NCBI GenBank assembly: GCA_947454705.1
Contig: CANGKZ010000015.1
Span: 40,601 to 104,600 of the forward strand
Direction of reading: 5' to 3'
Length of the DNA stretch: 64,000 bases
Origin: Verrucomicrobiota bacterium
GTDB lineage: Bacteria > Verrucomicrobiota > Verrucomicrobiia > Limisphaerales > UBA9464
In this document: positions 63,776-64,000 of the stretch, piece after piece
How positions within the stretch are numbered: the first letter of the stretch is position 1
Layout: the number at the start of each line of letters is the position of its first letter
Translations under genes and position numbers: made by a program
Notes under the pieces: generated by a model
The model's database searches: none
Told to the model about the DNA's origin: nothing
The model's input: the letters and a program-made list of their open reading frames with translations, nothing else

Positions 63776-64000
63776 TGTCACATTTCTGGTGGAGATGCGG
63801 GCTGTTGGAGGGCGAGGGGGAGCGGAGGTGAGCGTAGCGAACCGAGCGGACCCGAGCCCACCAACAGCCCGGAGTGGCTGGCATGGTGTACGTCGGATGG
63901 TGTCCGTAGGTTTAATGCGAAGTGCGGGCGGCGTTGGTTGTAGAGCTTTCGGGCCTCCGTGATAGCCACTCGGGCCTGATGCTTGGTGTTGAAGTTCCGA
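63776..64000 (-). mobile_element. IS3-type transposase C-terminus and element end, 5' part outside window
   Basis: The minus strand entering at 64000 encodes RNFNTKHQARVAITEARKLY and NQRRPHFALNLRTPSDVHHAS, the C-terminal end of an rve integrase core as in IS3/IS150-like OrfB, then a Gly/Leu/Pro-rich tail to a stop at 63778. The rest of the gene lies to the right. TGTCACATTTCT starting at 63776 is a plausible terminal repeat (TG...); the other end would have to be found outside the window. The insertion lies directly at the end of repeat cassette R2. Confidence 0.75.

Overview
The window looks like a chromosomal piece of a GC-rich Verrucomicrobiota bacterium, probably of the Limisphaerales/Pedosphaera type (inference). 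The signs are four small PEP-CTERM-like surface proteins, a 3310-residue secreted protein built from PA14, lamin-tail, CotH-like and cadherin-like domains, a DUF3299 protein, an EboE homologue, frequent GTG starts and weak Shine-Dalgarno sites. No rRNA, tRNA, CRISPR array or prophage was seen. The only recognisable insertion sequence is the C-terminal end of an IS3-type transposase at the right edge.

Layout. 1-4.2 kb: a truncated TPR gene and a secreted DUF4331 protein, divergent from an ECF sigma factor/ChrR-like anti-sigma pair. 4.2-8.2 kb: a metallophosphoesterase and an operon of ABC ATPase, FtsX-like permease, lipoprotein and DUF3299 protein. 8.3-18.3 kb: the giant adhesin-like gene. 18.3-21.4 kb: an LptF/LptG-type permease and a tandem pair of PEP-CTERM-like proteins, each with its own terminator. 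21.5-28.6 kb: a lysine 2,3-aminomutase-like enzyme, a DUF374 acyltransferase, RuvA, MoaC, an NHL-repeat protein, and a LysR/pirin/flavodoxin stress cluster. 28.7-34.6 kb: a RAYT-like protein that has lost its HUH motif, a REPIN-like repeat, a beta-helix protein, RlmN and RibBA. 34.6-40.4 kb: an apparent operon of EboE, an atypical GalU-like nucleotidyltransferase and a fucokinase-like/UDPGP-like fusion. 40.6-47.5 kb: an NDUFA9-like dehydrogenase, a squalene/phytoene synthase, a second ECF sigma/membrane anti-sigma set with an RDD protein, and a HI0933-type flavoprotein. 48-54 kb: GlgB, a PQQ-propeller protein and a second tandem PEP-CTERM-like pair. 54-64 kb: an amidohydrolase-CBM9 fusion, an ABC exporter membrane protein, GatA/GatC, HPr, RluE-type pseudouridine synthase, Nudix hydrolase, TadA, a lone glycogen-binding module and the IS3 remnant.

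The most unusual content is between genes. Several families of nested inverted repeats are present: a 121-bp REPIN-like element in two inverted copies 13 kb apart, a 102-bp element with compensatory stem changes, and a ~143-bp doubly nested palindrome in two full copies and one half copy. The last sits in a cassette whose parts keep the same order at three loci and which is joined to degenerate heptanucleotide tandem tracts. The other candidate for an undescribed system is the EboE/nucleotidyltransferase/kinase-pyrophosphorylase operon, which looks like a dedicated sugar-activation route with an unknown substrate.
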